Part shown: piece after piece, positions 22,547-34,061 of the stretch
How the letters are laid out: each line of letters opens with the position of its first letter
Position numbering within the stretch: the first letter of the stretch is position 1
From: Deinococcus ficus
GTDB taxonomy: Bacteria; Deinococcota; Deinococci; Deinococcales; Deinococcaceae
Assembly (NCBI RefSeq): GCF_003444775.1
Contig: NZ_CP021081.1
Coordinates: forward strand, 1,104,001 to 1,168,000
Direction of reading: 5' to 3'
Length of the DNA stretch: 64,000 nt
Made by a program: the position numbers and the translations under genes
Notes under the pieces: model-generated
What the model was told of the DNA's origin: nothing
The model's input: the letters and a program-made list of their open reading frames with translations, nothing else
Database searches by the model: none

Positions 22547-23512
22547 TCAGGCTTCGGGCAGCGCGCGCCCGATCACGCTCGCCAGCGTCCCGATGAACAG
22601 CGGATCGGTGTTCAGGGCCGGCGGGCGGACCAGCGTCATGCCCAGTTCCTTGGCGACTTCCTGCGCGGCGATGTCGATGTCGAACAGGATCTCCACGTGG
22701 TCGGACACGAAGCCCACCGGCACGCTCACGACCTTCTTCACGCCCTTGCCGGCCAGGTCGGTGAGGTGCTCGTCGAGTTGCGGTCCCAGCCAGGGCTCCG
22801 GGCTGCGGCCCGCCGACTGGAAGCTCCAGCTCCACTGGTCGTCCCGCAGGCCCGCCTGTTTCGCCACGAGCTGCGCGGATTCCATGAGCTGGTCGGCGTA
22901 CGGGTCGCCCTCCCGCTTGATCCGCACCGGCAGGCTGTGCGCGGAGAGGACCACGTGCACGTCATCCCGCTCGCCTTCCGGGAACTCCTGAATGCCCTGC
23001 CGGACGCGGTCGGCCAGGGCCGTGATGTACCCAGGTTCGGTGTGGTAGTCGTCGATGAACACGAAGTCGATGTGCCCGTGGTTCATCTCCAGGCCGGCCT
23101 TGATCTTCTTCTGGTACTTCGCGACGCTCATGCTGGAGTAGTGTGGGGCCAGCACGATCGCGACCGCCTGCTGGATGCCGTCGTCGAGCATGTCGCGCAC
23201 GGCGTCCTCGATCCACGGGGACCAGTGCCGCATGCCGATGTATGCCTTGAGCGGCCGGCCGAGCTTCTGCAGTTGCGCCATGGTGGCGTCCACCTGCGCG
23301 CGGGTGAACTCCGGCAGGGGGCTCTTCCCGCCGATCAGGCGGTAGTTGTTGGTGATCTCGTCCAGCACGCTGGCGGGCGTGACGCGCCCGGCGCGGATGT
23401 CGGAGAGGTACCCGGGCATGTCCTCCAGGGACTCCGGGCCGCCGTAGGCCATGAACAGCACGCCGATGGTGCCGGGCGCCACGGGGGTCTGGGTGGGGTC
23501 AGGGGTGGTCAT
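22547..23512 (-). CDS. hemH: Ferrochelatase
   Basis: A 321-residue ferrochelatase that inserts Fe2+ into a porphyrin. It has VLFMAYGGPESLEDMPGYL near the N-terminus, IVLAPHYSSMS with the metal-binding His, and SFQSAGRSPEPWLGP with the conserved Glu. No transmembrane tail is present, as in soluble Gram-positive enzymes, which use coproporphyrin. ATG 23512 is preferred over in-frame codons upstream because these lie within hemE; it begins 4 bases after hemE. Confidence 0.96.
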   Translation of the reverse strand: MTTPDPTQTPVAPGTIGVLFMAYGGPESLEDMPGYLSDIRAGRVTPASVLDEITNNYRLIGGKSPLPEFTRAQVDATMAQLQKLGRPLKAYIGMRHWSPWIEDAVRDMLDDGIQQAVAIVLAPHYSSMSVAKYQKKIKAGLEMNHGHIDFVFIDDYHTEPGYITALADRVRQGIQEFPEGERDDVHVVLSAHSLPVRIKREGDPYADQLMESAQLVAKQAGLRDDQWSWSFQSAGRSPEPWLGPQLDEHLTDLAGKGVKKVVSVPVGFVSDHVEILFDIDIAAQEVAKELGMTLVRPPALNTDPLFIGTLASVIGRALPEA

Positions 23513-23516
23513 GCGC

Positions 23517-24605
23517 TCAGCCTCCCTTCGCGGTGCGCTCGTGAACGTAATCGATGACACGCGCCACGTTGTCCATCGGGGTTTCCGGCAGCAGGCCGTG
23601 CCCGACGTTGAAGATGTGCCCGGGGCGTCCGCCGGCCTCTTCCAGGATGCGGTCCACCTGGTGTTTCAGTTCGCGCCAGGGGGCCTGCAGCAGCAGCGGG
23701 TCCAGGTTCCCCTGGATGCCCTGCCCGGGCTGGAGGAGTTTCCAGGCCTCGTCCAGCGGCAGTCTCCAGTCTGCGCCGACCACGTCGGTGCCCAGGCTGG
23801 CCATGTCGGGCAGCAGGTGCTGGGTGCCGGTCCCGAAGTAGATGACCGGCACGCCCAGGCCCTTGACGCGCTGGATCAGGCGGTCGGTGGCGGGTTTCAC
23901 GAAGGTGCGGTAGTCGTGCACGCTGAGCATGCCCACCCAGGAGTCGAACACCTGCACGGCCTGCGCGCCGGCGCGGACCTGCTGTTCCAGGTAGTCGCCC
24001 AGGATCGCCTCGAACTTGCCCATCAGGCGCGCCCAGGCGGCCGGTTCGGCGTACATGAAGCGCTTGGTGCGGTCGTAGGTCTTGCTGCCCTTGCCCTCGA
24101 TGGCGTAGCTCGCCAGGGTGAAGGGTGCGCCGATGAACCCGATCAGGGGGATGCCGCGCGGGTCGAGCTGCTGGCGCACCAGCCGGATGGATTCCATGGT
24201 GTAGGGCATGGTTTCGGCGGTGGCGGGCACGCCCAGGCGGTCCACGTCGGCGGGCGTCTCGATGCGGTTGGCGATCTGCGGGCCCACGCCGCCCACGAAG
24301 TCCAGGTCCAGGCCCATGGTGGGCAGCGGGGTCAGGATGTCGTTGAACAGGATCGCGGCGTCCACGTTGAAGGCCTTGATGGGCTGCATGGTGATCTCGG
24401 CGGCCAGGTCGGGCGTGCGGATGCACTCCAGCATGCTGCGGCCGGCGCGCAGGGCGCGGTATTCGGGCATGTACCGCCCGGCCTGGCGCATGAACCACAC
24501 GGGCGTGTGCGGGGCGCTCTCGCGGCGCATGGCGGTCAGGAAGGCGCTGTCTCGGTTGGTCTGGTCCACGGCGGGGGCGGACGGGGGTCGCTGAGGATGG
24601 GTCAC
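23517..24605 (-). CDS. hemE: Uroporphyrinogen decarboxylase
   Basis: A 362-residue UroD converting uroporphyrinogen III to coproporphyrinogen III. Signature regions are [19 protein letters not shown] and [15 protein letters not shown] start with AAGGAG 6 bases upstream. First gene of the hemE-hemH-hemY operon. A TAAGCT box in the upstream gap could be its -10. Confidence 0.97.
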   Translation of the reverse strand: MTHPQRPPSAPAVDQTNRDSAFLTAMRRESAPHTPVWFMRQAGRYMPEYRALRAGRSMLECIRTPDLAAEITMQPIKAFNVDAAILFNDILTPLPTMGLDLDFVGGVGPQIANRIETPADVDRLGVPATAETMPYTMESIRLVRQQLDPRGIPLIGFIGAPFTLASYAIEGKGSKTYDRTKRFMYAEPAAWARLMGKFEAILGDYLEQQVRAGAQAVQVFDSWVGMLSVHDYRTFVKPATDRLIQRVKGLGVPVIYFGTGTQHLLPDMASLGTDVVGADWRLPLDEAWKLLQPGQGIQGNLDPLLLQAPWRELKHQVDRILEEAGGRPGHIFNVGHGLLPETPMDNVARVIDYVHERTAKGG

Positions 24606-24698
24606 TTCGGGCTCCTTGCGGCTCCGGGGTCAGGCCACCGGATACTCAAGGCCACAGCTTAACAAGCCCGGGGAGGGCAGAAATCCCGGACCGGCCGG

Positions 24699-25169
24699 TC
24701 AGTCAGCCGGTGGGCTGTCCGGCCGCAGGCGCGGCTGCGTGGGAAAGCCGCCGAAGGAGGCCCGGATGACCACGCCCCCGGCCTGATTGGTGAGGGTGGC
24801 GGCGCACAGCACCCTCCGGCGCGCCTCGTCCTTCCCCGTGAAGCGCACTACGCAGGTTACGGTGTCGCCCACGTACACCGGCGCCAGGAACTCGAAGTGC
24901 ATCTCCGCTGCCAGGAAGCCCATCAGGCCGCCGATGTGCGTGACCATGCTGGCCGGCAGCAGCCCCGGCACGATCCGCCGCCCGAACGGCGCGCCGGCCG
25001 CGAACTCCTCATCCAGGTGGAAGTGGTTCAGGTCCCCGGTCAGGCCGCAGAAGAGGCTCAGGTCGCCGTCCGTGAAGGTCCGGCGGTACGTGAACGTCTG
25101 CCCGACCCGGGCGGCGTCGAAGGCCGCCTGCCGCTGGGTCTGGAACGCGGGGGACGGTCCGTTCACCAC
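24699..25169 (-). CDS. MaoC-like hotdog dehydratase domain protein
   Basis: A 156-residue single-hotdog protein. The MaoC/(R)-hydratase motif appears as GLTGDLNHFHLDEE (Asp and His of the active site) with GRRIVPGLLPASMV. It is expected to hydrate enoyl thioesters; the substrate is unknown. GTG start 16 bases after the c-di-AMP receptor gene, so the two are probably co-transcribed. Confidence 0.88.
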   Translation of the reverse strand: MVNGPSPAFQTQRQAAFDAARVGQTFTYRRTFTDGDLSLFCGLTGDLNHFHLDEEFAAGAPFGRRIVPGLLPASMVTHIGGLMGFLAAEMHFEFLAPVYVGDTVTCVVRFTGKDEARRRVLCAATLTNQAGGVVIRASFGGFPTQPRLRPDSPPAD

Positions 25170-25185
25170 CGCTGCCCCGGGCCGC

Positions 25186-25515
25186 TCACATCTTCACGAA
25201 CTCGGCGACCTGCATCACGAACAGCACCGCGCCGCCTACCGGGACCTCCACCGGGTCGGCGGCCACGCCCTCGTTCTGCTCGCCGACCGGCACGTTCGCC
25301 GCGACCAGCCGCGTGCGGGTGCGGCAGGTGTGCTGGATCAGCTTCTTGAGTTCCGGGAGGCGCTCGTCGTCCACGCCGATCATCAGGGTGGTGTTGCCCT
25401 CCCGCAGGAAGCCGCCGGTGCTGGCCAGCTTCGTCACGTCGAAGGCATGCTGCGAGAGCGTCCGCATGAGTCCGGAAGCGTCGGCATCCTGAATGACGGC
25501 CAGCACGAGTTTCAT
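25186..25515 (-). CDS. PII-like cyclic-di-AMP receptor (DarA/YaaQ family)
   Basis: A 109-residue DUF970/DarA protein. [33 protein letters not shown] and [11 protein letters not shown] are the family hallmarks; T-loop residues needed for c-di-AMP are in the [11 protein letters not shown] stretch. DarA trimers bind c-di-AMP, and downstream targets are unknown. ATG 25515 with TATCCT 7 bases upstream (leaderless). Promoter-proximal gene of a two-gene unit with the MaoC-like gene. Confidence 0.93.
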   Translation of the reverse strand: MKLVLAVIQDADASGLMRTLSQHAFDVTKLASTGGFLREGNTTLMIGVDDERLPELKKLIQHTCRTRTRLVAANVPVGEQNEGVAADPVEVPVGGAVLFVMQVAEFVKM

Positions 25516-25596
25516 GTGCGTCAGGATAGCAGGGGAGGCGGGCTCGGCAAGTCAGGTCCCGGTCAGACTGCCGGCAGGCGCCCTGGACAGGGCATG

Positions 25597-25628
25597 AAAA
25601 GCCCGCCCGGGCACGGGGCCGGGCGGGC
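25597..25628 (-). terminator. Terminator of the double winged-helix gene
   Basis: A perfect 10-bp stem (25601-25610 with 25619-25628) is followed on the minus strand by TTTT (25600-25597), a classical intrinsic terminator. Confidence 0.85.
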
Positions 25629-25654
25629 GGAACAGGGGAGAGCTCAGGAGGCGT

Positions 25655-26182
25655 TCAGGCGAGCGCCGGCTGCTTTTTCCGGGCGGGCTTCTCGGCCTTC
25701 TCGGCTTTGTCCGGCGCGGCGTCCTGCCCGAGCGCCTGGGTTTCTTTCAGGCGGAAGATCACCAGGCTGCCCACGAAGGTGCAGGTGATCATGCCGTGCG
25801 CGTTCAGCAGGCTCAGCGCGCTCATGACGTCCTCGCGGGTCATGCGCAGCTGATCACTCATGTACAGTGCGCTGTCCGCGCGGCCTTCGAGGTAGTCGCG
25901 GATCTTCTTGGCGTCGCTGGTCAGGGGCGTGGCAGGCACGTCCGCCAGGCCGGGGTCGGCGAGGCCGTACACGGCGCGGGTGCCGGTGCCGGGCAGGCGG
26001 CGCACGCGGCCCTGGTCGAGCAGGCTGGCCAGCGCGGCGCGCAGGTGCGAGAGGGCCAGGCCGGTGGTCTTGGCGAGTTCCGTCTCGACCCATTCAGGTT
26101 TGCTTTCCAGCGCCTTGAGCACGAGTTTCTCGTTGGCGCGGCGGGTTTCTTGCAGGTCTTCCAGGGTGGGGGGATTGAACAT
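25655..26182 (-). CDS. Double winged-helix DNA-binding protein
   Basis: A 175-residue probable transcription regulator. Residues ~12-75 (ANEKLVLKALESKPEWVET... LSHLRAALASLLDQGRVRRL) and ~85-145 (DYLEGRADSALYMSDQL... MSALSLLNAHGMI) each look like a winged helix; a Lys/Ala/Glu-rich disordered tail follows. I do not recognise a named family. GGAGG stands a few bases before ATG 26182. The mRNA leader is long and the upstream AT-rich region has an inverted repeat that could be an operator. Confidence 0.7.
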   Translation of the reverse strand: MFNPPTLEDLQETRRANEKLVLKALESKPEWVETELAKTTGLALSHLRAALASLLDQGRVRRLPGTGTRAVYGLADPGLADVPATPLTSDAKKIRDYLEGRADSALYMSDQLRMTREDVMSALSLLNAHGMITCTFVGSLVIFRLKETQALGQDAAPDKAEKAEKPARKKQPALA

Positions 26183-26320
26183 GCGTCCTCCGGTTGAAGC
26201 CAGAAGGGGTGAAGTCACGGGGTGCGGGGCGGATTGTGGATGCGCGGCTTCACGACTCTGGAGTGCGGTGCTGGCGGGAAATGCGCTTGAGCGCAACTTT
26301 CCTATTGTTACAGATTTTCT

Positions 26321-26335
26321 CTCATGTTTGATGAG
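26321..26335. promoter_or_regulatory. Inverted repeat CTCAT-N5-ATGAG
   Basis: A 15-base inverted repeat in the AT-rich segment about 140 bases before the winged-helix start. It could be an operator for that regulator; evidence is symmetry and position only. Confidence 0.35.
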
Positions 26336-26444
26336 GCGCTCAGGAGGAGAGGGGGGGCGGGCTTCACTTGCGTGGACCGGTGGGGTCAGGCGAGGAGGGG
26401 CGGGGTGACGACCGCGTCTGAAAGAGGTGACCGCCGACAGGGAA

Positions 26445-26504
26445 GTCAAGTTCGTTTGACAGACGGGTCAAGGAAAGTTTACCCTCGAGTCAAGGAGGTT
26501 TGAC
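26445..26504 (+). promoter_or_regulatory. Three 22-bp-phased operator-like repeats with promoter
   Basis: GTCAAG occurs at 26445, 26467 and 26489, exactly 22 bases apart. In copies 1 and 3 it is followed after 4 bases by TTTGAC, making a 16-bp inverted repeat; copy 2 is degenerate (GTTTAC). The right arm of copy 1 creates a perfect -35 TTGACA (26456-26461), with TTTACC as a plausible -10, and copy 3 encloses the Shine-Dalgarno GGAGG and abuts the ATG at 26505. Binding by the operon's XRE protein is inferred. Confidence 0.6.
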
Positions 26505-26939
26505 ATGACATCCACCCCCACCCCACCTCCCACCCGGGAACGCACCCTGGCCCTGATCAGCCTGCGCATGGCCCTCACCGGCGGCGCCCTCGCCGCCGTG
26601 GCCGCCATCGCCCTGGCGTTCGGCGTGCAGCAGGACGATCCTCTCCACGACCTGAGCAAGGGCCTGGGCACCGGCATGCTCACCGCGCTGCCCCTGTTCT
26701 TCGCCGGGCGCATGCTCGCCATGTACCGCCACATGGACGAGTTCGCCCGCCTGCAACTCACGCAGGCCGCCAGCCTCGCCTTTCTGATCACCATGATCGT
26801 CAGCGGCGGCGCGATGGCCCTGCAGGCCCTGCTGCACTTCCCCACCCCCGCCTGGGCCTTCTACGTGCTGGGCATGGGGTCCTGGCTGGCCGCCAGCGTG
26901 CTCCAGACCGTCCGCCTGGGCGGTCGGGAGCGGCCGTGA
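26505..26939 (+). CDS. Small integral membrane protein A of the XRE operon
   Basis: A 144-residue protein with four predicted transmembrane helices (about 20-42, 56-72, 88-108, 115-135). The loop YRHMDEFARLQ resembles YRVMDEFRRVR in the next protein, so the two look like diverged paralogs. Function unknown; similar membrane-protein plus small XRE pairs are common in bacteria. A strong AAGGAGG lies inside an operator-like repeat. The stop overlaps the next GTG by 4 bases. Confidence 0.8.
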   Translation: MTSTPTPPPTRERTLALISLRMALTGGALAAVAAIALAFGVQQDDPLHDLSKGLGTGMLTALPLFFAGRMLAMYRHMDEFARLQLTQAASLAFLITMIVSGGAMALQALLHFPTPAWAFYVLGMGSWLAASVLQTVRLGGRERP

Positions 26940-27388
26940 CCCGTCCCCTGACCCGCGACCGCCAGCTGAGACGCACCCGCCGGGCCGAGGCCGCCCTCAC
27001 GGCGCTGGTGTTTGTCGCCCTGCTGCTGGTGGGGCAGCGACCGGACTGGATCGCCCGCTACGTGCCTTGGATCACAGGCGGCCTGCTGGGCCTGCTCGCG
27101 CTGGGCACCGGCATCACGGTGTGGCAGTACCGGGTGATGGACGAGTTCCGCCGCGTCCGGCTGCTCAAGGCCTGGGCGGTGGCCGGCGTCGTGTCGTTCC
27201 TGGTCATGACCGGCCTGATCGCCTGGGCCGCCGTGGGCTGGGCGGGGCATGGCCAGCCGGCCGCGCTGGCCCGCGACGTGCCCCCGCCGACCTTCACGTT
27301 GACCGACCTGTACATTCCCTGGACCGCCGCGCTCGCCGCCTACCTGCTCACGACCGCCTTCCTGTACCTCCGCGACCAGAGGAGCTGA
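26936..27388 (+). CDS. Small integral membrane protein B of the XRE operon
   Basis: A 150-residue protein with four predicted helices (about 18-36, 44-62, 82-104, 125-145) and a basic N-terminus. It shares the MDEFRR cytosolic loop with the preceding protein. GTG start overlapping the previous stop (GTGA), so it is translationally coupled. The XRE regulator follows after 6 bases. Confidence 0.78.
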   Translation: MTRPLTRDRQLRRTRRAEAALTALVFVALLLVGQRPDWIARYVPWITGGLLGLLALGTGITVWQYRVMDEFRRVRLLKAWAVAGVVSFLVMTGLIAWAAVGWAGHGQPAALARDVPPPTFTLTDLYIPWTAALAAYLLTTAFLYLRDQRS

Positions 27389-27394
27389 GCGGGC

Positions 27395-27871
27395 ATGGAG
27401 AACCGCATTCGGGAACTGCGCACCGAGCTGCGCTGGACGCAGGCGGACCTCGCGGCCGCACTGGACGTCAGCCGCCAGACCGTGAATGCCCTGGAAACCG
27501 GGAAGTACGACCCCAGCCTGCCGCTCGCCTTCCGGATCGCGCGCCTGTTCGGACAGCCCCTGGAGCAGGTATTTCGTGACCCGGACGGCCCTCCGCAGCC
27601 GTGGCTGCAGGCGTCCCGGCCCGCCACACCCGACACGGACGGTCCGGTGCTGCACCGCATGGGCCTGGACGGCTGGGAACTGACCGGGGTGGCGCCGGAC
27701 CTGCTGCACTTCCGCCGCCCCGCCGAGCAGCCCGCGCAGCAGTGGGCCTACGACCGCCTGGACGGGGACCTGCCCGCCGGCACGCAGGCGGAGCGCGCCC
27801 GCAGCGGCTGGGCATACGTGGCGTCCTGGCCCGGGCGGGCGCTGCACTACTTCAAACGGCCCACCGGCTGA
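27395..27871 (+). CDS. XRE-type regulator with DUF2812-like C-terminus
   Basis: A 158-residue regulator. Residues 1-60 are a Cro/CI helix-turn-helix (RIRELRTELRWTQADLAAAL then VSRQTVNALETGKYDPSL) of the small YozG-like kind usually paired with membrane proteins. Residues ~85-155 contain two related units, DGWELTGV..LHFRRP and SGWAYVAS..LHYFKRP, reminiscent of DUF2812. Last gene of the three-gene operon. It is the obvious candidate to bind the GTCAAG-N4-TTTGAC repeats upstream. Confidence 0.88.
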   Translation: MENRIRELRTELRWTQADLAAALDVSRQTVNALETGKYDPSLPLAFRIARLFGQPLEQVFRDPDGPPQPWLQASRPATPDTDGPVLHRMGLDGWELTGVAPDLLHFRRPAEQPAQQWAYDRLDGDLPAGTQAERARSGWAYVASWPGRALHYFKRPTG

Positions 27872-27920
27872 GCATACTGTGCCGGAACCACAATCGCTTT
27901 CAGCGCGTACCAGGAGTGAC

Positions 27921-28670
27921 ATGCTTGAGATTCAGAACATCGTGAAACGCTACGGGACCTTCACGGCCCTGGACGGCGTGAGCCTGCAGGCCCAGGGCGG
28001 AGAGGTGTTCGGCCTGCTGGGGCCCAACGGGGCGGGGAAGACCACGCTGCTGCGCATCCTGGCGACCCTGCTCTCGCCCACCTCCGGAACCGCCAGCGTG
28101 GCCGGCCTGGACGTCACCCGCGACTCCGAGGCGGTGCGGCGCATCATCGGCGTGGTGAACGGCGGCATGGGCCTCCCCACCCGCCTGACCGGCCGGGAGA
28201 TCCTGCGGTCCTTCGCGGACCTGTACGACATGCCCCGCGCCCGCACCGAGGCCCGCATCGCCGAACTGGACGAGCAACTCGAACTGGGCCGCACCCTGGA
28301 CGTCCGCGCCGGCGAGTACAGCACCGGCATGCGCCAGAAGGTCGTGATTGCCCGCGCCGTGATCCACGAGCCCAAGGTGCTGATCCTGGACGAGGCCGCC
28401 AGCGGCCTGGACATCTTCGCCCGGCGCACCCTGCTGGACTTCGTGGCCGCCACCCGCCAGCCGGGCCGCCTGACGCTGTACTCCACGCACGTCATGAGCG
28501 AGGCCGAGGAAGTCTGCGACCGCGTCGCCATCCTGCACGAGGGCCGCGTGCTGCACGTGGGCGCCGTGCCCGCCCTGCTCACCCAGACGGGCGAACGCAA
28601 CCTGGAACGCGCCTTCTTCCACCTCGTCCGGCAGCCTGCCGCGCGTGCGGAGGTGCACCATGCGGTCTGA
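27921..28670 (+). CDS. ABC transporter ATP-binding protein (NatA-like)
   Basis: A 249-residue ATPase. Walker [10 protein letters not shown], signature [14 protein letters not shown], Walker [13 protein letters not shown] and the H-loop [11 protein letters not shown] match NatA-type ABC-2 exporters for Na+ or drugs. AGGAG precedes ATG 27921; the frame is open further upstream but without homology. The permease gene overlaps its end by 11 bases. Confidence 0.94.
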   Translation: MLEIQNIVKRYGTFTALDGVSLQAQGGEVFGLLGPNGAGKTTLLRILATLLSPTSGTASVAGLDVTRDSEAVRRIIGVVNGGMGLPTRLTGREILRSFADLYDMPRARTEARIAELDEQLELGRTLDVRAGEYSTGMRQKVVIARAVIHEPKVLILDEAASGLDIFARRTLLDFVAATRQPGRLTLYSTHVMSEAEEVCDRVAILHEGRVLHVGAVPALLTQTGERNLERAFFHLVRQPAARAEVHHAV

Positions 28671-29958
28671 GTCCCGTTCTATGTCCCGGCCGAGCAGCCT
28701 GCCGCGCTGGCCTATGCTGTGGCGCGTGGCGGTGCGTGACCTGCTCGCCACCATCCGCGACCGCCGCACCCTGAACGCCACCATCTTCATGCCGCTGGTC
28801 ATGATCCCGCTGCTCACCCTGGGCCTGCCGTTCCTGATGGGCAACCTGATCGGCGGCAAGCAGACCGAGCGGCAGAAGGTCGGCGTGATCGGCACGCTGC
28901 CCGCCCCGCTGCGCAGCATGCTGGAAAGCGACGTGAAATCCGAGTCCGGCGCGGTCCTGCGCAGCGGCGTGACCCTGGTGCCCGTCACGGACGCCATGAA
29001 GGCCGTGCAGGACGGCGACGTGGAAGCCGTGCTGAAACCCGCGCAGCCCATGCCCACCCAGGCCGGCGGCCAGACCGCGACGCTGGAGGTGTACGGCAAG
29101 CTCGCCAGCATGAGCAGCGAGGCCGGCGCGGTCGGCAAGGTGCAGAACGTCGTCGAGGCGTACAACCGCAGCCTCACCGTGGACCGCCTGAAAACCATGG
29201 GACTGGACGAGCAGACCCTGACGCCCGTGCGCGTGCAGGCCATCGACGCCACCCCCGAACAGGCGCGGCGCAGCGGCATGCTGGCCTTCCTGATCCCCAT
29301 GCTGATGCTGCAGTTCATCCTGTCCGGCGGCATGGCGACCGCCGTGGACGCCACTGCCGGCGAGAAGGAACGCGGCACCCTGGAAAGCCTGCTGGTCACG
29401 CCCGTGCGCCGCAGCGAGGTGGTGGGCGGCAAGCTCCTGGCCACCACCCTCACCGCCCTGATCAGCGCGCTGTTCAGCGTGGCCGGCTTCGTGGTCACCG
29501 GCTTCGTGGTGGCGCAGCTGCGGGCCCGGCAGGACGGCGGCAGCCTCGCCAGCGAGATGAGCAGCATGATGGGCGGGCAGCTCACCCTGACCCTGCCGGG
29601 CGTGCTGGCCCTGCTCGGCATCGGCCTGAGCAGCGCCCTGCTGATCAGCGCCCTGCTGATCGCCATCAGCATCTACGCCCGCAGCTTCAAGGAAGCGCAG
29701 ACGTACATCGCGCCGCTGAGCATGCTGATCGTGATTCCGGTGATCATGCTGCAGTTCGCGGACTTCCTGAACTTCAGCACCGCCGTGTACGCCACCCCCC
29801 TGATCGGCAGCATGATCGCCCTGCTGGACACCGTGAAGGGCACGGTCACCACGCCTCACGCCCTGCTCGCCATCCTGGGCAACCTGCTGGGCGCGCTCCT
29901 GGTGTCCATGGTCGCCCGGCGCAGCTTCGGGCGCGAGGAGATCATCTTCCGCAACTGA
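28660..29958 (+). CDS. ABC-2 type permease (NatB-like)
   Basis: A 432-residue permease: one N-terminal helix (about 45-65), a large extracytoplasmic domain (~70-205), then five or six helices in the C-terminal half, with [18 protein letters not shown], the usual ABC-2/NatB coupling segment. The start is ATG 28660, preceded by GGAGG and overlapping the ATPase gene; MSRPS at 28681 is an alternative. Sodium or organic-solute export is a family-level guess. Confidence 0.9.
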   Translation: MRSESRSMSRPSSLPRWPMLWRVAVRDLLATIRDRRTLNATIFMPLVMIPLLTLGLPFLMGNLIGGKQTERQKVGVIGTLPAPLRSMLESDVKSESGAVLRSGVTLVPVTDAMKAVQDGDVEAVLKPAQPMPTQAGGQTATLEVYGKLASMSSEAGAVGKVQNVVEAYNRSLTVDRLKTMGLDEQTLTPVRVQAIDATPEQARRSGMLAFLIPMLMLQFILSGGMATAVDATAGEKERGTLESLLVTPVRRSEVVGGKLLATTLTALISALFSVAGFVVTGFVVAQLRARQDGGSLASEMSSMMGGQLTLTLPGVLALLGIGLSSALLISALLIAISIYARSFKEAQTYIAPLSMLIVIPVIMLQFADFLNFSTAVYATPLIGSMIALLDTVKGTVTTPHALLAILGNLLGALLVSMVARRSFGREEIIFRN

Positions 29959-30081
29959 CCCCGCCCTCCCGCCGCGCGGCGCCACCCACCCCGGGGCGCC
30001 GCGCGGCCCATGGACCGGACCCCGGAACCTGCCTGGGAGTGGCCCTCCCCGCCGGCGGGAGGGGCGCGTACAATCCGGCGC

Positions 30082-32151
<2,070 letters not shown>

Positions 32152-32175
32152 GGGCGGCCTGCACGGAGGAAAACC

Positions 32176-32948
32176 TCAGCTGGCCGGCTCGTGGCAGTGC
32201 ACGGTGATCTCCCTGTAACTGCCGGGCTGTTCCACGCTAAAGCGGCCCTCCTTCACGCCCTCCAGCAGCGCCGCGAAGTACGTGGTCCGCTCGCCCCAGT
32301 CCTGCGCGGGCACGCCCCGGAACGTGAAGGTCCGCAGCCGCGACCCGAACGCCCGCAGCGCCACCAGCGCGTCCGCCAGCGTCAGGCGGTCACGGGCCAG
32401 CAGCGGCACCTCCACCTGCCGCACCGCCTGCTGCGCCGCCTTCACCAGTTTTTCCAGGCTGCCGCGCGGCGTGCGTTTCGCCGGCCGGCGCGGCAGGTCC
32501 ACCGGGAAAGGCCGCGCCGGAATCAGGCCCTCGCGCGCGGCGCGCCGGGCCGCCAGGAACCCCACCAGGGCGTCCAGTTCCGCCAGGGCCTCCACGCCCG
32601 CCACCAGTTCCTCCAGCTCGCCGAAATCGTCGTCCGGGCCGGGCTCCTCGGGGTCGGGCTGCGGGAGCAGCAGCCGGGCCTTCAGCGCGATCACCTGCGC
32701 CAGTGCCGGCAGCAGGTCCGGCTGCGCCTCCGCCCACCCGGCCGCACTGCCCCCCGTCAGGCCACCCACCCAGGCCAGCACCTCCCGCGTCAGGGCCAGC
32801 AGCGGCACCTCCCCGGGACCCACCCGCCCGGTCCGCAGTGCGGAGGCCAACTCGGTCAGGGTGCCCTGAAACGCCGGGAGCTGCACCTGGAAGGGCCCCC
32901 CGGCCCGTGGGAGGCTCTCCACGGGCGGGGGGGGCAGGCTCGGCGCGG

Positions 32949-32952
<4 letters not shown>
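32176..32952 (-). CDS. scpA: Segregation and condensation protein A
   Basis: A 258-residue ScpA kleisin-type subunit of the SMC condensin. It has the N-terminal FQGTLTELASAL and LARDRLTLADALVALRAFG regions, with an acidic stretch (EEPGPDDDFGELEEL) in the middle and a C-terminal winged helix. ScpB is not in the window. GTG start overlapping the trpS stop by 4 bases (GTGA), so chromosome condensation is translationally tied to trpS here. Confidence 0.88.
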
Positions 32953-33947
<995 letters not shown>

Positions 33948-34017
33948 AACCCCGCCAGCATACCCCGCCCCGCTGAACGGGCGGGTCGTCCTGCACAGTC
34001 TGGTCAGGCAAAGGAGA

Positions 34018-34038
34018 AGGCCCGCACGCGGCGGGCCT
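34018..34038 (-). terminator. Terminator of the PPIase gene
   Basis: AGGCCCGC (34018-34025) and GCGGGCCT (34031-34038) form an 8-bp stem after the foldase stop; on the minus strand a pyrimidine run (CTTCTCCTTT) follows. Confidence 0.6.
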
Positions 34039-34061
34039 CCTGAATCTGCACTGTTCCGGAA

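Larger units (their letters stand above)
26183..26504. other. 322-base divergent regulatory region
   Basis: A non-coding stretch between the winged-helix gene (minus) and the membrane-protein/XRE operon (plus). It is markedly AT-rich around 26290-26335 and contains a CTCAT-N5-ATGAG inverted repeat, a GCGC-TTGA-GCGC palindrome (26284-26295) and three phased GTCAAG repeats. I see no further gene. Confidence 0.7.

Noticed and set aside
24606..24655. TTG-start upstream ORF before hemE ending in its GTGA
   Set aside because: It would need a TTG leaderless start; hemE has a good AAGGAG of its own, so an ordinary leader is more likely.
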